A stretch of DNA of 64,000 nt from Saprospiraceae bacterium (GTDB taxonomy: Bacteria; Bacteroidota; Bacteroidia; Chitinophagales; Saprospiraceae). Location of the stretch: NCBI GenBank assembly GCA_022844565.1, contig JALHLK010000019.1, forward strand, positions 1 to 64,000, in the 5' to 3' direction. This document shows, piece after piece, positions 39,234 to 49,500 of this stretch (within the stretch, counting starts at the first letter, position 1; every line of letters begins with the position of its first letter). The translations under genes and the position numbers were made by a program. A model generated the notes under the pieces. That model was not told the origin of the DNA and did no database searches. It saw nothing but the letters and a program-made list of their open reading frames with translations.

Positions 39234-41108
39234 TTAAATTGATAAGTCTGATGAATTTTGAAAATTGTGTGAATAATGACCTAGGAAGATTCTAGAATAA
39301 ATTCGAATTACGGCTATACCGTTGATAATAAATGTTAATGAAACAAGGGCTGCTAAAGCCACTTGTTTTTCATGAATGTGTGTCAAGATGAGATCTTCAC
39401 CTAAGAAGGAGGTGGTAATTGGAAAACCTGCAATGCCAAGACAAGACAGTAAGAATACGAAGCCCAATAATTTATGTTTTGTCACAAACCCGTGAAATTT
39501 ATTGAGACTAATATTATTATGTTCTGAAATTCCTACACTCTTTAAACAAAAATAGCCAAGTAGCCCCGATATCGTAATACCACTCAGATATAAGGTAGCT
39601 TCTTTAATATCTACATGATCATTTAATGTCACCGCTAAATCTATATAAAAATGAGCAAAAACGACAAGTGTCCATGCTAGAAGTGTATTGGATCGCTCAT
39701 TGTATGCTTTTGCTACCATTAACAGAGCAACGATACCTGCAGCTATTGCTAGTCCGTATCTAAGATTGTGCGGTATTCCATAATTTGAATTTGCAATATA
39801 GATACCAATAATGTAAACTAGAATAAAAAGATATACCACAGATTTATACTTAAAAATATGGAGCATCCGCTCTAACTTTTTTAATGGCATAAATATCAAC
39901 CGAAACACTACAGACTCCAAATGCCACTCTTTTAAAGACAGAATAAAAATAGCATTCTTGATTCGTGATGGTATCCAAGAATTTTTTTCCTTATCTTTAC
40001 TTGGTTCATAATTATAAAATTGCTCTCTAATTAGATAAGTTATCACTGAAGGAGAAATTAATAATTGATAAGTCCTCAAAAATGCATTGCCTGCAAAGTG
40101 TATTAAAGCTAATACTTCTAATCCTGCTGCAATTTCTACAAAAATAAAACCAATTTGAGCTGCGGAACTATAGGCAATTTTACCTTTTATTGTAGATTGT
40201 ACTCGACCTATCAATGTGGTAATAATGGCTGTACTTAACCCAATAATGGCGATAAGCCAACGAATGGATACTTGATGTTCCCAAAATGGGTGTGTTCTCA
40301 TTAATAAAAAAGCTCCAATATGGACAGATAATGACCCATAAAAAATGGCACTTGATGGGGTAGGGCCTTCCATAGCTCTTGGCAACCATGCAGAGAATGG
40401 CAGTTGTGCCGATTTTGCAGTTGCCGCAATCAAAATCATTAATGATATAAATATTCCAATGTCGCTATGTGATTCTAATTGTTGGTGTACCAGCTCGTAA
40501 TTATGCAGCTTAAAAAAGGTTACATTATCACTCCACAAGTGATGACTCATCCACATAGCCAATAATATTCCAATGTCGCCAATTCGATAGATAGTAAATA
40601 CACGAATCGCATTTTTTACAGGTAAATATCGCAATCGATAAAAGGCAATTAAAAGAAATGATGAGAGCCCTAATATTTCCCATCCAACAAATAATGTTTC
40701 AAAATTACCAGCCATCACGGTCAAAACATAACCAATGTAGAAAAACAGAATTGTATTGAAATACCTTTTGTATCCAGGATCTTTATGCAAATAGAAACGA
40801 CTATATTTTACCACCATAAATGTAATTATGGTGCCTACAACAATGTAGGTTGCCGTTATTCTATCAAAAAAGAAGTCAATAAAAAAATTATAGTCTTGCT
40901 CATTATAGACTGTAAACTCCTTCAGGTTGATGGATTTGCCACCTTGAAATAACCAATAAATCGAGAAACCTAAAGTAAACAAAAGATTTGTTCCAATCGT
41001 GTAAAATGCAATTTGAGAAAGGATAGCTTCTTTTGAATTGTTAACTAAAAGACTTAACACAAATCCAACTAAGGGAATAATAAAAAATAGATGAATTACA
41101 TTTTCCAT
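39234..41108 (-). CDS. dabB: DabB, NuoL-like membrane subunit of the inorganic-carbon pump
   Basis: 624 aa, with about 15 membrane segments. It belongs to the proton-pumping NADH-dehydrogenase subunit (NuoL/MrpA) superfamily: GNFETLFVGWEILGLSSFLLIAFY (~130-155) and the discontinuous-helix block SAQLPFSAWLPRAMEGPTPSSAIFYGSLSVHIGAF (~225-260). No other complex I or Mrp subunits adjoin; instead the partner is DabA, 4 bp upstream. In characterised DAB/MpsAB systems this subunit couples the proton (or sodium) gradient to CO2-to-bicarbonate conversion by DabA. The C-terminal part (~360-600) is divergent. Confidence 0.9.
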   Translation of the reverse strand: MENVIHLFFIIPLVGFVLSLLVNNSKEAILSQIAFYTIGTNLLFTLGFSIYWLFQGGKSINLKEFTVYNEQDYNFFIDFFFDRITATYIVVGTIITFMVVKYSRFYLHKDPGYKRYFNTILFFYIGYVLTVMAGNFETLFVGWEILGLSSFLLIAFYRLRYLPVKNAIRVFTIYRIGDIGILLAMWMSHHLWSDNVTFFKLHNYELVHQQLESHSDIGIFISLMILIAATAKSAQLPFSAWLPRAMEGPTPSSAIFYGSLSVHIGAFLLMRTHPFWEHQVSIRWLIAIIGLSTAIITTLIGRVQSTIKGKIAYSSAAQIGFIFVEIAAGLEVLALIHFAGNAFLRTYQLLISPSVITYLIREQFYNYEPSKDKEKNSWIPSRIKNAIFILSLKEWHLESVVFRLIFMPLKKLERMLHIFKYKSVVYLFILVYIIGIYIANSNYGIPHNLRYGLAIAAGIVALLMVAKAYNERSNTLLAWTLVVFAHFYIDLAVTLNDHVDIKEATLYLSGITISGLLGYFCLKSVGISEHNNISLNKFHGFVTKHKLLGFVFLLSCLGIAGFPITTSFLGEDLILTHIHEKQVALAALVSLTFIINGIAVIRIYSRIFLGHYSHNFQNSSDLSI

Positions 41109-41112
41109 TTCC

Positions 41113-43620
41113 TTAGTTTTTAAATGTGAGTAAAACGGGTTCCTCCTTTCTTAGTACAGTCAGAAGGTCTTTTTCACTATTTGCACTTTGCAAAGTATAT
41201 ATTGGCTCATAGAGCAAAAACGCTTCGTCTTTAAATCGGTAGACTTGCTGATCTATTGGATTTTTGACACTGAGCAGAACCCATTCATTTTTAATCCATT
41301 CGTAAATGTTTGGATTAGACTGGATCGTTTTTAATACGACATCAGGTAAATGTTCTATAATATATAAAATGCGCACTGGATCATGTATTTCGATCATTTG
41401 ACTAGGTAATCCAGTCCTCAAATCTCCATCTATTCCCGTATTCACAGCAAATAAGCCAACTATGTTGTGGGGAAGTTTTGTGCCAGCTCCTAATTTTTGT
41501 TGGTCAACTCTTGAAAAGTAATATTCCAAGTTAATACCTCCACATACAGGTATTGCGGCGTTAAGTATCGTAAGTAGATACTTTCCGTCTAGATCCATAG
41601 TATAATCATATGAATTGATGAATGGACGCTTATCTAAATATAAAGTGTCATACACAGATTTTCTACCTACAATGCACAATGCATTATCGGTATGATTCCA
41701 TTCTGGCCGCGGTTCAAAAATTGACACGGATCGCTTCTTAATTTCTTTATGAATTTTAGTAAGCGGAAGGTTGCTGTCAAGAGTATCAAATCTGTAAGAC
41801 CGTTCTTTTGCATTTTGCACTAAAGCATCATTAAAAATTTCGATCGCATTTTCATGAAGTTGTTGTGATTCGGGTGATAAATGAATTTCATCGTAAAATT
41901 CAATTTCATCTCGCGTCGTATCATGCATTGCTCCTATAAATATTGTAGAGTCCGGTATTTGAATACCTTGCTCGTCCAAAATTTTGCGTACTTCTTTGTG
42001 ATTGGCCATGTAAGCAAATACTCTTGCATTGACTGCCCCAGGGCGACCACAACAAGCCCCGCAATCATACCCCGCGTAGTATGGATTATTTACAGAACTA
42101 CCGCCATGCCCTACAATGTAAACTAAGAAAGCAAAATCTCTAGTCAGACCGATACTTCTCAATACATTGCCAACTCTTTGAGCCATTTGTACTGGTGTAA
42201 ATCCGATACTCAACCCTTCATCTGTCACTCCTTCATATTCTATCTGCAGATCAGAGTGTTTGTCCATATGAGAAAAAGAATGCGCTGTAATTGGACTGAT
42301 TGAAGGCTTAAACAAATTTATAAATAGCTTTAATGCTGACCAAAACCCCATCGTACTTGATATCAACCCACCTCTGATTAAGGAGTGAGAATGCTGATTA
42401 AAATGTGGATCAGATTTTTGGTTACTTTTTCGATTTGTTTCCCTTATTAAAGTAGTGGGTGTAACCGGTGCAGGACATGCCTTGGTGTAAAACTTACCAT
42501 TTTCAGGTTGAAAGTAAAACTCCACTCCAAAAAAACCAGGGGTACCAAAAGTTTCGAATGAGGCGTCAATTTTTTCGATGTGTCTTCTAAAAGAGTATTC
42601 TCTATCATCAATACAAAATAAACCTTGGATGGGCTTGGATTGTAAATTTTTGGGTGGTGATGATTGCCTAACTCCACTTAAAACACCATCAAAATAACTC
42701 CATTCATATGCTTCCTGCCATATTTGTAATAGGGTGTTTAGTTCCCCATTTGGTACTTTTTCAAATAAAGGTACGATTAAATCTTTATCTATATTTGTAT
42801 GAAGTGGGAGCCATTTAGTGCCAAACTTGTGGTCTAAAGCATCAATTTCAAGTAGTAATTCCAGAAAAATGACTTCGCTCAAACTGATTTTTTTATACTT
42901 CAGCAATGTTTCTGGCTGGTTTTCTAAAACAGATACAAAGCCAGACCACCCAGGATGACCAAATTGTTGATCAAAAAGATATTGTTCGAAATACTTTTCA
43001 TCACCTATCAAAACTTGAAGTAAATTCGAAATAGTGAGATTTTGATTTAAAAAAATGTCTTGAATCCTTTTTGATTTAAAAATACTAATGAAACTATTTT
43101 TCTCTAATACTTTTAAAGACTCTATAAAACCTAAATCAGATTTTGGAAATTTCCATGTCGAGATACCTTGGTCAAGAAACGATGATAATAATCTGAATAA
43201 CCATGGATGGACTACCTTGTCCATATTAAATTTATAGCTATCCTTCCAATATTTTCTTATTTGAAAAAGCCTGCTAGTGAGCTCAAGGTTAAAGTTCTGG
43301 TTTAAAATTTTATACTTCCACGCTTCAATTTCAGCCCCAGTATTATCCGTCTTGGTAAAATGTTCAGAAATCACTTTGTCTAGTATTTCTGGCTTTATCC
43401 TCCCACTGCGATAATGTGCTCTGAATTCATCTATAGAAAGATATGTTCTGAATCCAAAAATATTGCTCGCTTCCCATAATGCTGTATGAAATTTTAGATG
43501 TTGAAATCCATGTAGGGTATTATGATGAACAAAGTCTTTTAAAGCAGCTTGGCTTGGTAAATAATGCCTTAAATGCTCAATAACATGATGTTCATCAAAT
43601 ACAACTTTATTTTGTTCCAT
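41113..43620 (-). CDS. dabA: DabA, DUF2309 carbonic-anhydrase-like subunit of the inorganic-carbon pump
   Basis: 835 aa, DUF2309/UPF0753 family. The beta-carbonic-anhydrase-like zinc site is complete: Cys336 and Asp338 in LFCIDDREYSFRRHIE, His505 in VGHGGSSVNNPYY and Cys520 in YDCGACCGRPG. The His-to-Cys distance is 15, as in characterised DabA. The N-terminus HHNTLHGFQHLKF (~31-45) is also a family hallmark. It sits on the cytoplasmic face of DabB and hydrates CO2 to bicarbonate vectorially. It is first gene of the dabA-dabB-sulP operon. The host shows no carbon-fixation genes in this window, so the bicarbonate probably feeds anaplerotic carboxylases or pH control. Confidence 0.95.
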   Translation of the reverse strand: MEQNKVVFDEHHVIEHLRHYLPSQAALKDFVHHNTLHGFQHLKFHTALWEASNIFGFRTYLSIDEFRAHYRSGRIKPEILDKVISEHFTKTDNTGAEIEAWKYKILNQNFNLELTSRLFQIRKYWKDSYKFNMDKVVHPWLFRLLSSFLDQGISTWKFPKSDLGFIESLKVLEKNSFISIFKSKRIQDIFLNQNLTISNLLQVLIGDEKYFEQYLFDQQFGHPGWSGFVSVLENQPETLLKYKKISLSEVIFLELLLEIDALDHKFGTKWLPLHTNIDKDLIVPLFEKVPNGELNTLLQIWQEAYEWSYFDGVLSGVRQSSPPKNLQSKPIQGLFCIDDREYSFRRHIEKIDASFETFGTPGFFGVEFYFQPENGKFYTKACPAPVTPTTLIRETNRKSNQKSDPHFNQHSHSLIRGGLISSTMGFWSALKLFINLFKPSISPITAHSFSHMDKHSDLQIEYEGVTDEGLSIGFTPVQMAQRVGNVLRSIGLTRDFAFLVYIVGHGGSSVNNPYYAGYDCGACCGRPGAVNARVFAYMANHKEVRKILDEQGIQIPDSTIFIGAMHDTTRDEIEFYDEIHLSPESQQLHENAIEIFNDALVQNAKERSYRFDTLDSNLPLTKIHKEIKKRSVSIFEPRPEWNHTDNALCIVGRKSVYDTLYLDKRPFINSYDYTMDLDGKYLLTILNAAIPVCGGINLEYYFSRVDQQKLGAGTKLPHNIVGLFAVNTGIDGDLRTGLPSQMIEIHDPVRILYIIEHLPDVVLKTIQSNPNIYEWIKNEWVLLSVKNPIDQQVYRFKDEAFLLYEPIYTLQSANSEKDLLTVLRKEEPVLLTFKN

Positions 43621-43783
43621 TTGATTAAAAGATTAAATGAATAGAATACAAAGTATTGAATACCTTGCTTTTAGAAATTTTTAACTTTAAAATGATCTGA
43701 TAAAAACCAAATAAAATAAAGACACAGATTATAGTGCCAATAAAAACATATTTGATTAAATTTTAAAGTTTGTGGTAGAAAGT

Positions 43784-44209
43784 CTAACCTAGATGAAGTT
43801 TCCAACAATGGTTGAGAATATATAATGTCACAAATTTACGAAGGTTAAAACTAACCTCTTGACATTTTATAATCAATAAATTATAAAAAAAGACGTGTTG
43901 AGTTTTATCTTTATTAGCAAAATTCAATGACGGTGTTCCATCATTTTCAACTACTTCTTCTTTCTCCTCAAATCTTTCTTCTGTAGTTGGGGTAGGGGTT
44001 GCGTCAGATGGTAAATCTATATAAAATTCAGGCTGAAAAGCTTTTTCTGAATTTTGTAAGCTTTTGAGATGTGTAGAAAGATTATCTGGATCTATGCATA
44101 AATTTGAATATGCCTTAGGTAGGAAATTACTAAGTAAAATGAGAACTAAAAATAAACTTTTTAATTCTGATTTGGTACTGTTTTTTAAATGTAATGTATC
44201 TAATCCCAT
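43784..44209 (-). CDS. small exported protein of unknown function
   Basis: 141 aa from the ATG at 44209. It has a hydrophobic N-terminal segment (~15-32; SLFLVLILLSNFLPKAYS) with a plausible signal cleavage, then a polar Pro/Thr/Glu-rich stretch (~70-95) and a C-terminal segment rich in aromatic and hydrophobic residues. I recognise no family. A full TTG-N17-TACATTTG promoter lies just upstream, which argues that it is real. The next ATG upstream (44221) overlaps that element and is disfavoured. It lies between the pbpC and dabA genes, all on the minus strand. Confidence 0.55.
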   Translation of the reverse strand: MGLDTLHLKNSTKSELKSLFLVLILLSNFLPKAYSNLCIDPDNLSTHLKSLQNSEKAFQPEFYIDLPSDATPTPTTEERFEEKEEVVENDGTPSLNFANKDKTQHVFFYNLLIIKCQEVSFNLRKFVTLYILNHCWKLHLG

Positions 44210-44218
44210 ATGCAGACA

Positions 44219-44246
44219 CAAATGTACAAAACAACTATATAATCAA
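44219..44246 (-). promoter_or_regulatory. Bacteroidota promoter for the 44209 small gene
   Basis: The minus strand reads TTG (plus CAA 44244-44246), a 17-base spacer and TACATTTG (44219-44226), an exact -7 match ending 9 bp before the ATG at 44209. Confidence 0.5.
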
Positions 44247-44315
44247 AGTATAAAAATTAATTAAATTTATATCCTATAATTAATATTATGTTAAATAGAC
44301 AAATTTGACTTTCCC

Positions 44316-46514
44316 CTAGTTTTCAATGATTTCAAATGATATATCATCTTGTACTCCACTTTCATTTATCACAAGCAATTGATTTAATCCATTTGGAGCA
44401 TTGATGATCATCTGACCACCGTCTGACTTACCAATATACTTTTTATTCAAATACCAATACAGTGATCTCCCTTTGTAATTGGTTTTTGCCAAGAATCCGT
44501 TTTGTAAGTTCGTATTAGTTTTGGGTAAATATATTTTCAAACCTTGATCTGGATAAATTATTTTTAAAGACTTGTCATCTGTTCTGTTTTTAAATTGAGG
44601 ATTTTGTAATGTGTAATAAAATTCTACAACAGGATGAAATTTTAAAGAAGTATCACCTTCGTTTATCTGGTGAAAGTCACAAGTTTTCAAAGAATGTGAA
44701 ATTTTATCAATTTTCATAGTTTTTAGATGTTGACAAAGATCTCCTTTCAGTCGGCCTGTTTCTTTACAAACGGTAATCAGTGTTTGACTTGAGGAATAAG
44801 GCTTTGTATCAAACCAACGTTGATCAGGGAGCGCATTAAAGATTTTAAAGAGTATAGGTGCTGCCCTTACAATACCTGTCAAATCCTTTCTTCCTTCCCC
44901 ATATTCGTTGCCAACCCATACGGTGACTTGATATTTTTTATTAAATCCTGCTGCCCAAGCGTCTTTATGTCCATAACTTGTTCCTGTCTTCCACGCTATT
45001 TTATGATCATAGCCAAATAACTGCCACGATTTATCTTCTCTTGGTCTGCTAAGATTTGACATGGCTTTTATAGTATGTTCTATAGTGTAAGGGTTAAAAG
45101 AAAATGACGTTAAGTGTTCCGGTATTTCATTATAAAGTATTTTTATAGGATTGTATGGCTTAGATAATCCCATATAGTTTTGGGCTAATCCTTTGTAAAT
45201 ACGGGATATTTCCCACGGACTAGTCTCTCCCCCACCCAATATGATGGACAATCCGTAGTGATCTACTCCCCTATTGAGATGCTTAATTTTTAGATTCTGA
45301 AGTAAGGCATAAAAATTATTTAAACCATATTCATATAAGAGTCTTACACTTGGGACATTCAAAGATTGAGTGATGATATCATCTAAAGGTACAATACCTC
45401 TGTATTTCCGATCGAAGTTTTCAGGTCTAAACTCTCCATAATTTGTAGGAATATCGAGAATGAATTCGTTTGGTAAGAAATTACCACTTTCTAAAGCTGA
45501 AGCATAAAGTAAAGGTTTAAGTAATGAACCATAAGACCGCTGTGATTGCAATACATCCACGTAACTATAATCTTGATTGACTTGATTAGAATTGCCAACA
45601 TATGCTACTAATTCATTCTTTTCTATGTCTACGACCATAGCGGCCATGGCATTGATATCTTCTTTTTGAAGGTAAGTAGACTCCTCATTAATCAATTCTG
45701 TGAGATTATTTTGAATTGTTCTATCTAATGTGGTTTTAAAAAGTGCCTGATCTTTATATTTTAAGCTGAGATAATCAAGTAAATGTTGGGCATCTGAAGG
45801 TACAGTTATTGGGTCACTTGGCAAATCTTCACCAACAGCAAGCTCATAATCCTCATGTGTGATGACTTGATGGGTTACCATTTTTTTGAGTAGATTATTT
45901 CTCCGTTGGGTAAGAAGCAATCGATTTTTAGCTAAGTTTACAGAACTGGGAGTGTTGGGTAATACAGCCAAAAGTGCTATTTCTGCTGGAGACAATTGAT
46001 CTAAATTTCTATTAAAATATCTGAAGGCAGCCGTTTTCACACCAATGGTATTTCCTCCAAATGGAGCTATATCACACCATTCTTCTAATACCCTATTTTT
46101 ACTACGTAGAAATGAATACTTTACAGCTGCAACACTTTCAAAGAGTTTGGTGCTCAATGTTCTAGATTTTGATCTATTTCTCATACGCATCACTTGCATG
46201 GTGATAGTGCTAGCCCCTCTTTTTATTTTTCTACTTTTTACATTGACGGCTAAGCTTTTTACCACAGACATCGGATTTATGCCTAGATGCCAATAAAAGT
46301 ACTCATCTTCATACAGTATAATAGCCATCTTTAGTTGCTCCGGTATTTTTACATCCAGAGGTAAATGCCATTGTTGCTCACTTGATACATTTGAGCTAAC
46401 TACATTACCTTCTTTATCAATGATCGTCTTACTATAGGTAGGCTTTATATTGGGTAATGGAATACAAAACAAAAGTATAAAAAAGACCAAACCAAAGTAA
46501 ATGACTTTCTTCAT
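44316..46514 (-). CDS. pbpC: penicillin-binding protein 1C
   Basis: 732 aa. One N-terminal membrane anchor (~5-22). The GT51 glycosyltransferase domain (~50-215) has the catalytic Glu in LYEDEYFYWHLG and the RGASTITMQVMRM block. The transpeptidase has the SxxK nucleophile Ser330 (SLLK), SLN in TQSLNVPS and KTG in AWKTGTSYGHKDA. A C-terminal BiPBP_C-like beta domain (~640-730) ends the protein. It polymerises and cross-links peptidoglycan in the periplasm. Its ATG overlaps the stop of the macroglobulin gene (TGATG), so the two are translationally coupled; a GTG one codon earlier is also possible. Confidence 0.96.
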   Translation of the reverse strand: MKKVIYFGLVFFILLFCIPLPNIKPTYSKTIIDKEGNVVSSNVSSEQQWHLPLDVKIPEQLKMAIILYEDEYFYWHLGINPMSVVKSLAVNVKSRKIKRGASTITMQVMRMRNRSKSRTLSTKLFESVAAVKYSFLRSKNRVLEEWCDIAPFGGNTIGVKTAAFRYFNRNLDQLSPAEIALLAVLPNTPSSVNLAKNRLLLTQRRNNLLKKMVTHQVITHEDYELAVGEDLPSDPITVPSDAQHLLDYLSLKYKDQALFKTTLDRTIQNNLTELINEESTYLQKEDINAMAAMVVDIEKNELVAYVGNSNQVNQDYSYVDVLQSQRSYGSLLKPLLYASALESGNFLPNEFILDIPTNYGEFRPENFDRKYRGIVPLDDIITQSLNVPSVRLLYEYGLNNFYALLQNLKIKHLNRGVDHYGLSIILGGGETSPWEISRIYKGLAQNYMGLSKPYNPIKILYNEIPEHLTSFSFNPYTIEHTIKAMSNLSRPREDKSWQLFGYDHKIAWKTGTSYGHKDAWAAGFNKKYQVTVWVGNEYGEGRKDLTGIVRAAPILFKIFNALPDQRWFDTKPYSSSQTLITVCKETGRLKGDLCQHLKTMKIDKISHSLKTCDFHQINEGDTSLKFHPVVEFYYTLQNPQFKNRTDDKSLKIIYPDQGLKIYLPKTNTNLQNGFLAKTNYKGRSLYWYLNKKYIGKSDGGQMIINAPNGLNQLLVINESGVQDDISFEIIEN

Positions 46515-49500
46515 CACTTGATAACCAATCGACCTGTACTACTTTTTGCATAAACATCACCTCGATACATTTGCTCACATTGGTTGACTGGTATGAAGAA
46601 GTCTCCTTTGAAAGCTGCTTTTGTTTTAAAGTTTAGGTTAAGTGAACTCCCAGGGCTTAATTCGAAAAAAGAATATACGCGATCATCTTTATAATCTTGG
46701 TATTGCACACCTTGAGGCGCAGGTTCTTGATTATTAATTCTAGGATTAATAAGTTCTAGACCACTTGGCATTCTTAGGTTTAGCGCTAAATTTTCGTGGT
46801 AAAATGTTGTAGGATTGTTCACCTTTACGTTGATGGTTATATCATCACCAAGATTCACATTGTCTAATCCAGCACTTCCTTTTGATGCATTATAGTAAGA
46901 AATGGTCATATTGAGGTTTTCAGATTCAGCGGCTTTGATTAGTTTGTCATCTATATACCTACTTGTTTGATTTATGGTCAAATCATCATTACCTGTATTT
47001 TTTATGGTGATGCTTTTTAAGCCTCCACTTTTAGAATTTAACGACCATGTCTTTCCAGCTGCCATATTGACGTTCTCTGACTTATTGCTAGTGGTTACAG
47101 CAAATTTTAGATTTTTATTGGATAGTTTAATAGATCCGAATTTTCTATAAAGTGCCAAGAAAGTAGACCCTTTGTCATAGGTAGACATCCAAGATTTATT
47201 GGCCAAATCTACCAAGTCAGAATAGTACTGATCCATATTCTTTTTTTGAGAAGGAATATATGATAAACTCTCTACGATCAATGCGTGATTGGCTACTGTA
47301 GAATGATAGTAGTTATAACCATAAAAATTATCTTTACTTTGATCTTTAATATACTTTTCAGCTTGCTTGATAAGTTCGGAAGCTTTAGAATCAAAACCGG
47401 CCATTTGGTATGTTGCAGCTAGAAGATAGTAGACTACCCCATTTTTGGAGTCTAATTGATTGATCACTCTATTCATGGCTGATTTAGCTGGTTTTCCTGC
47501 TTTTGCTAAGATAAATAAGCGATATGCCTGATTAAAATAGCCATTTTCTCTATAATAAAGATCCTCACTTTTGTTATCTACCCAGTTACTGGCAGATTTA
47601 TTGGCATTTTCAATCCAAGACTTCAGACTTTCTGAGACTATCCCACTTTTTTGTTTTTTCTGGTATTCTATCAAAAAATTGCCAGCGTAAAGGTCAGCCC
47701 ATGAATCATAATATCCATTTGACCAATAATTGAAGCTTCCTTTACCATTTGCCATCCGTAGTATACTCGCTACGCCACCCTCAAGGTTTACTTTTTGCTC
47801 ATTTAATTCTTGCGGACTTAAATCAAGCAGTTCATCAAGATACAGTTGACTAAATGCACCAGAAGTGGTCTGTTCTAGGCATCCATAAGGATATTGTATC
47901 AAGTCGCCTGCATATTTTAATACATTTGGCGTCTTAAATCCACTTACTTGAATTTGATTGGTAAAAACCTCTTTATACCCTATCACATTTATGTTAAATG
48001 TTTTTGACTCCCCTGCTTTTATTGTGGAAGATACAAACTTGCTTTCATATGGATTGGGATAGTTCACGAGGATTGAAGTAGACTCCTTCATGTCTTTGTT
48101 ACCAGATTTTACTTCAAGATCTATCTTTGTTCTACCGGCCTTTTTTAGTACTTCTATGTCGTAATTTACATAATTTACATCTTGATTTAATGCTATCTTT
48201 TGTTTTGAAGTATATCCTTTTATCATGCCATTATCAGCTACTGCACTAAGATCTGCACTTTTGATGGTGCTGACACTTCTAGTTATCGTGACAGGAATAG
48301 ACACTTTGTCACTGATGTTCAGTGATCTAGGATGTGCAGATTGTACCATAATAGGATTTACCACGGTTAGATTCTTAGACATCTTACCAAAAGACCCGCT
48401 GTCATTGCCTGCTACTATCCTTAGTCTCAATTTCCCAACATAATTTGGAATTTGGATGGTATGGGTGTTTTTGCCATTTGCCTTTAAGGTAAACACTCCT
48501 TGATGGATCACGATTGGTTTAAACCTACTGATCTCGGGTACATTATCTAAACTGTAAGCATCATCACCCCCTATAGAGATAATTCCTGCAAAATTTCCTT
48601 TGAAATATCGCATCAGTTTATCGTAGATATCCCATGTTTTTACCAATAATGGATATTTCGCATGAAAATGTTGCTTTGGATCTGGTGTTGCAAATCCTGT
48701 GATATTAAGTAATCCTTCATCTACAAGTGCCAAAGTATACTGTGCTGATTTACCTGTCGCCTCTGAAATAGTGAAATTATATTTCGTGTTTGACTCTAAG
48801 ACATCCTTTATATTTGTTTGAATATCAAGGGTTTTGTTTTTGCCTAATAAATCAATGTGGGTAATGCCATAAGTCCTAATTGGTAAGTCATTATCATTGA
48901 TGTGTGGTTGAATTTGCAAGACACTAATATACGCATTAGGAAGCCAATTTTCATTAGATTGTAGAATAACCTCTTGACTATCATCGCCCGTTTCTACCCA
49001 TCTTTTTTCTACAATCTGATTCCCTCTTTCTATCGTAATCAAAGCTCGGGAATTTTTGATTTTAGGAATGTTCAGCTTGATATCACTACCTACTTCATAG
49101 GATGTTTTATCTGTAGAAATTCTTATTGTTTTTACATCTTTTTGATCTGTGCGGTAGTATTCATAAGAGTAGATACTAAAATAATCAGCGGTGGTATGTT
49201 GTGATTTACCATCTTCAAAAACCACTTTATACAATCCTGGTTCTAATGCGATGTCTTTTAAGCTAAGTGTGCCTTTCCCCGCTATATTTATTGATTTTGA
49301 GTACAATTCTCTCCAATTACCTTCTTGATAAAACTTGCCTTGAGTTCTTAGACTATATTTGTCCAACCACCATGTTTGATCATTCCGGTAGATTTTATAA
49401 TTTATGGTGTTTGACGAAGAATGGAGTTTGCCATTTCTGGACAAATTTACTACTTCAAAACTTATTTTGTCCGTTTTTTCATAAGTGTCATCCCAAAGTG

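Noticed and set aside
39234-41108. Complex I subunit NuoL or Mrp antiporter subunit
   Set aside because: No other nuo or mrp genes adjoin, and the gene is directly coupled to a DUF2309 gene, the DAB arrangement.
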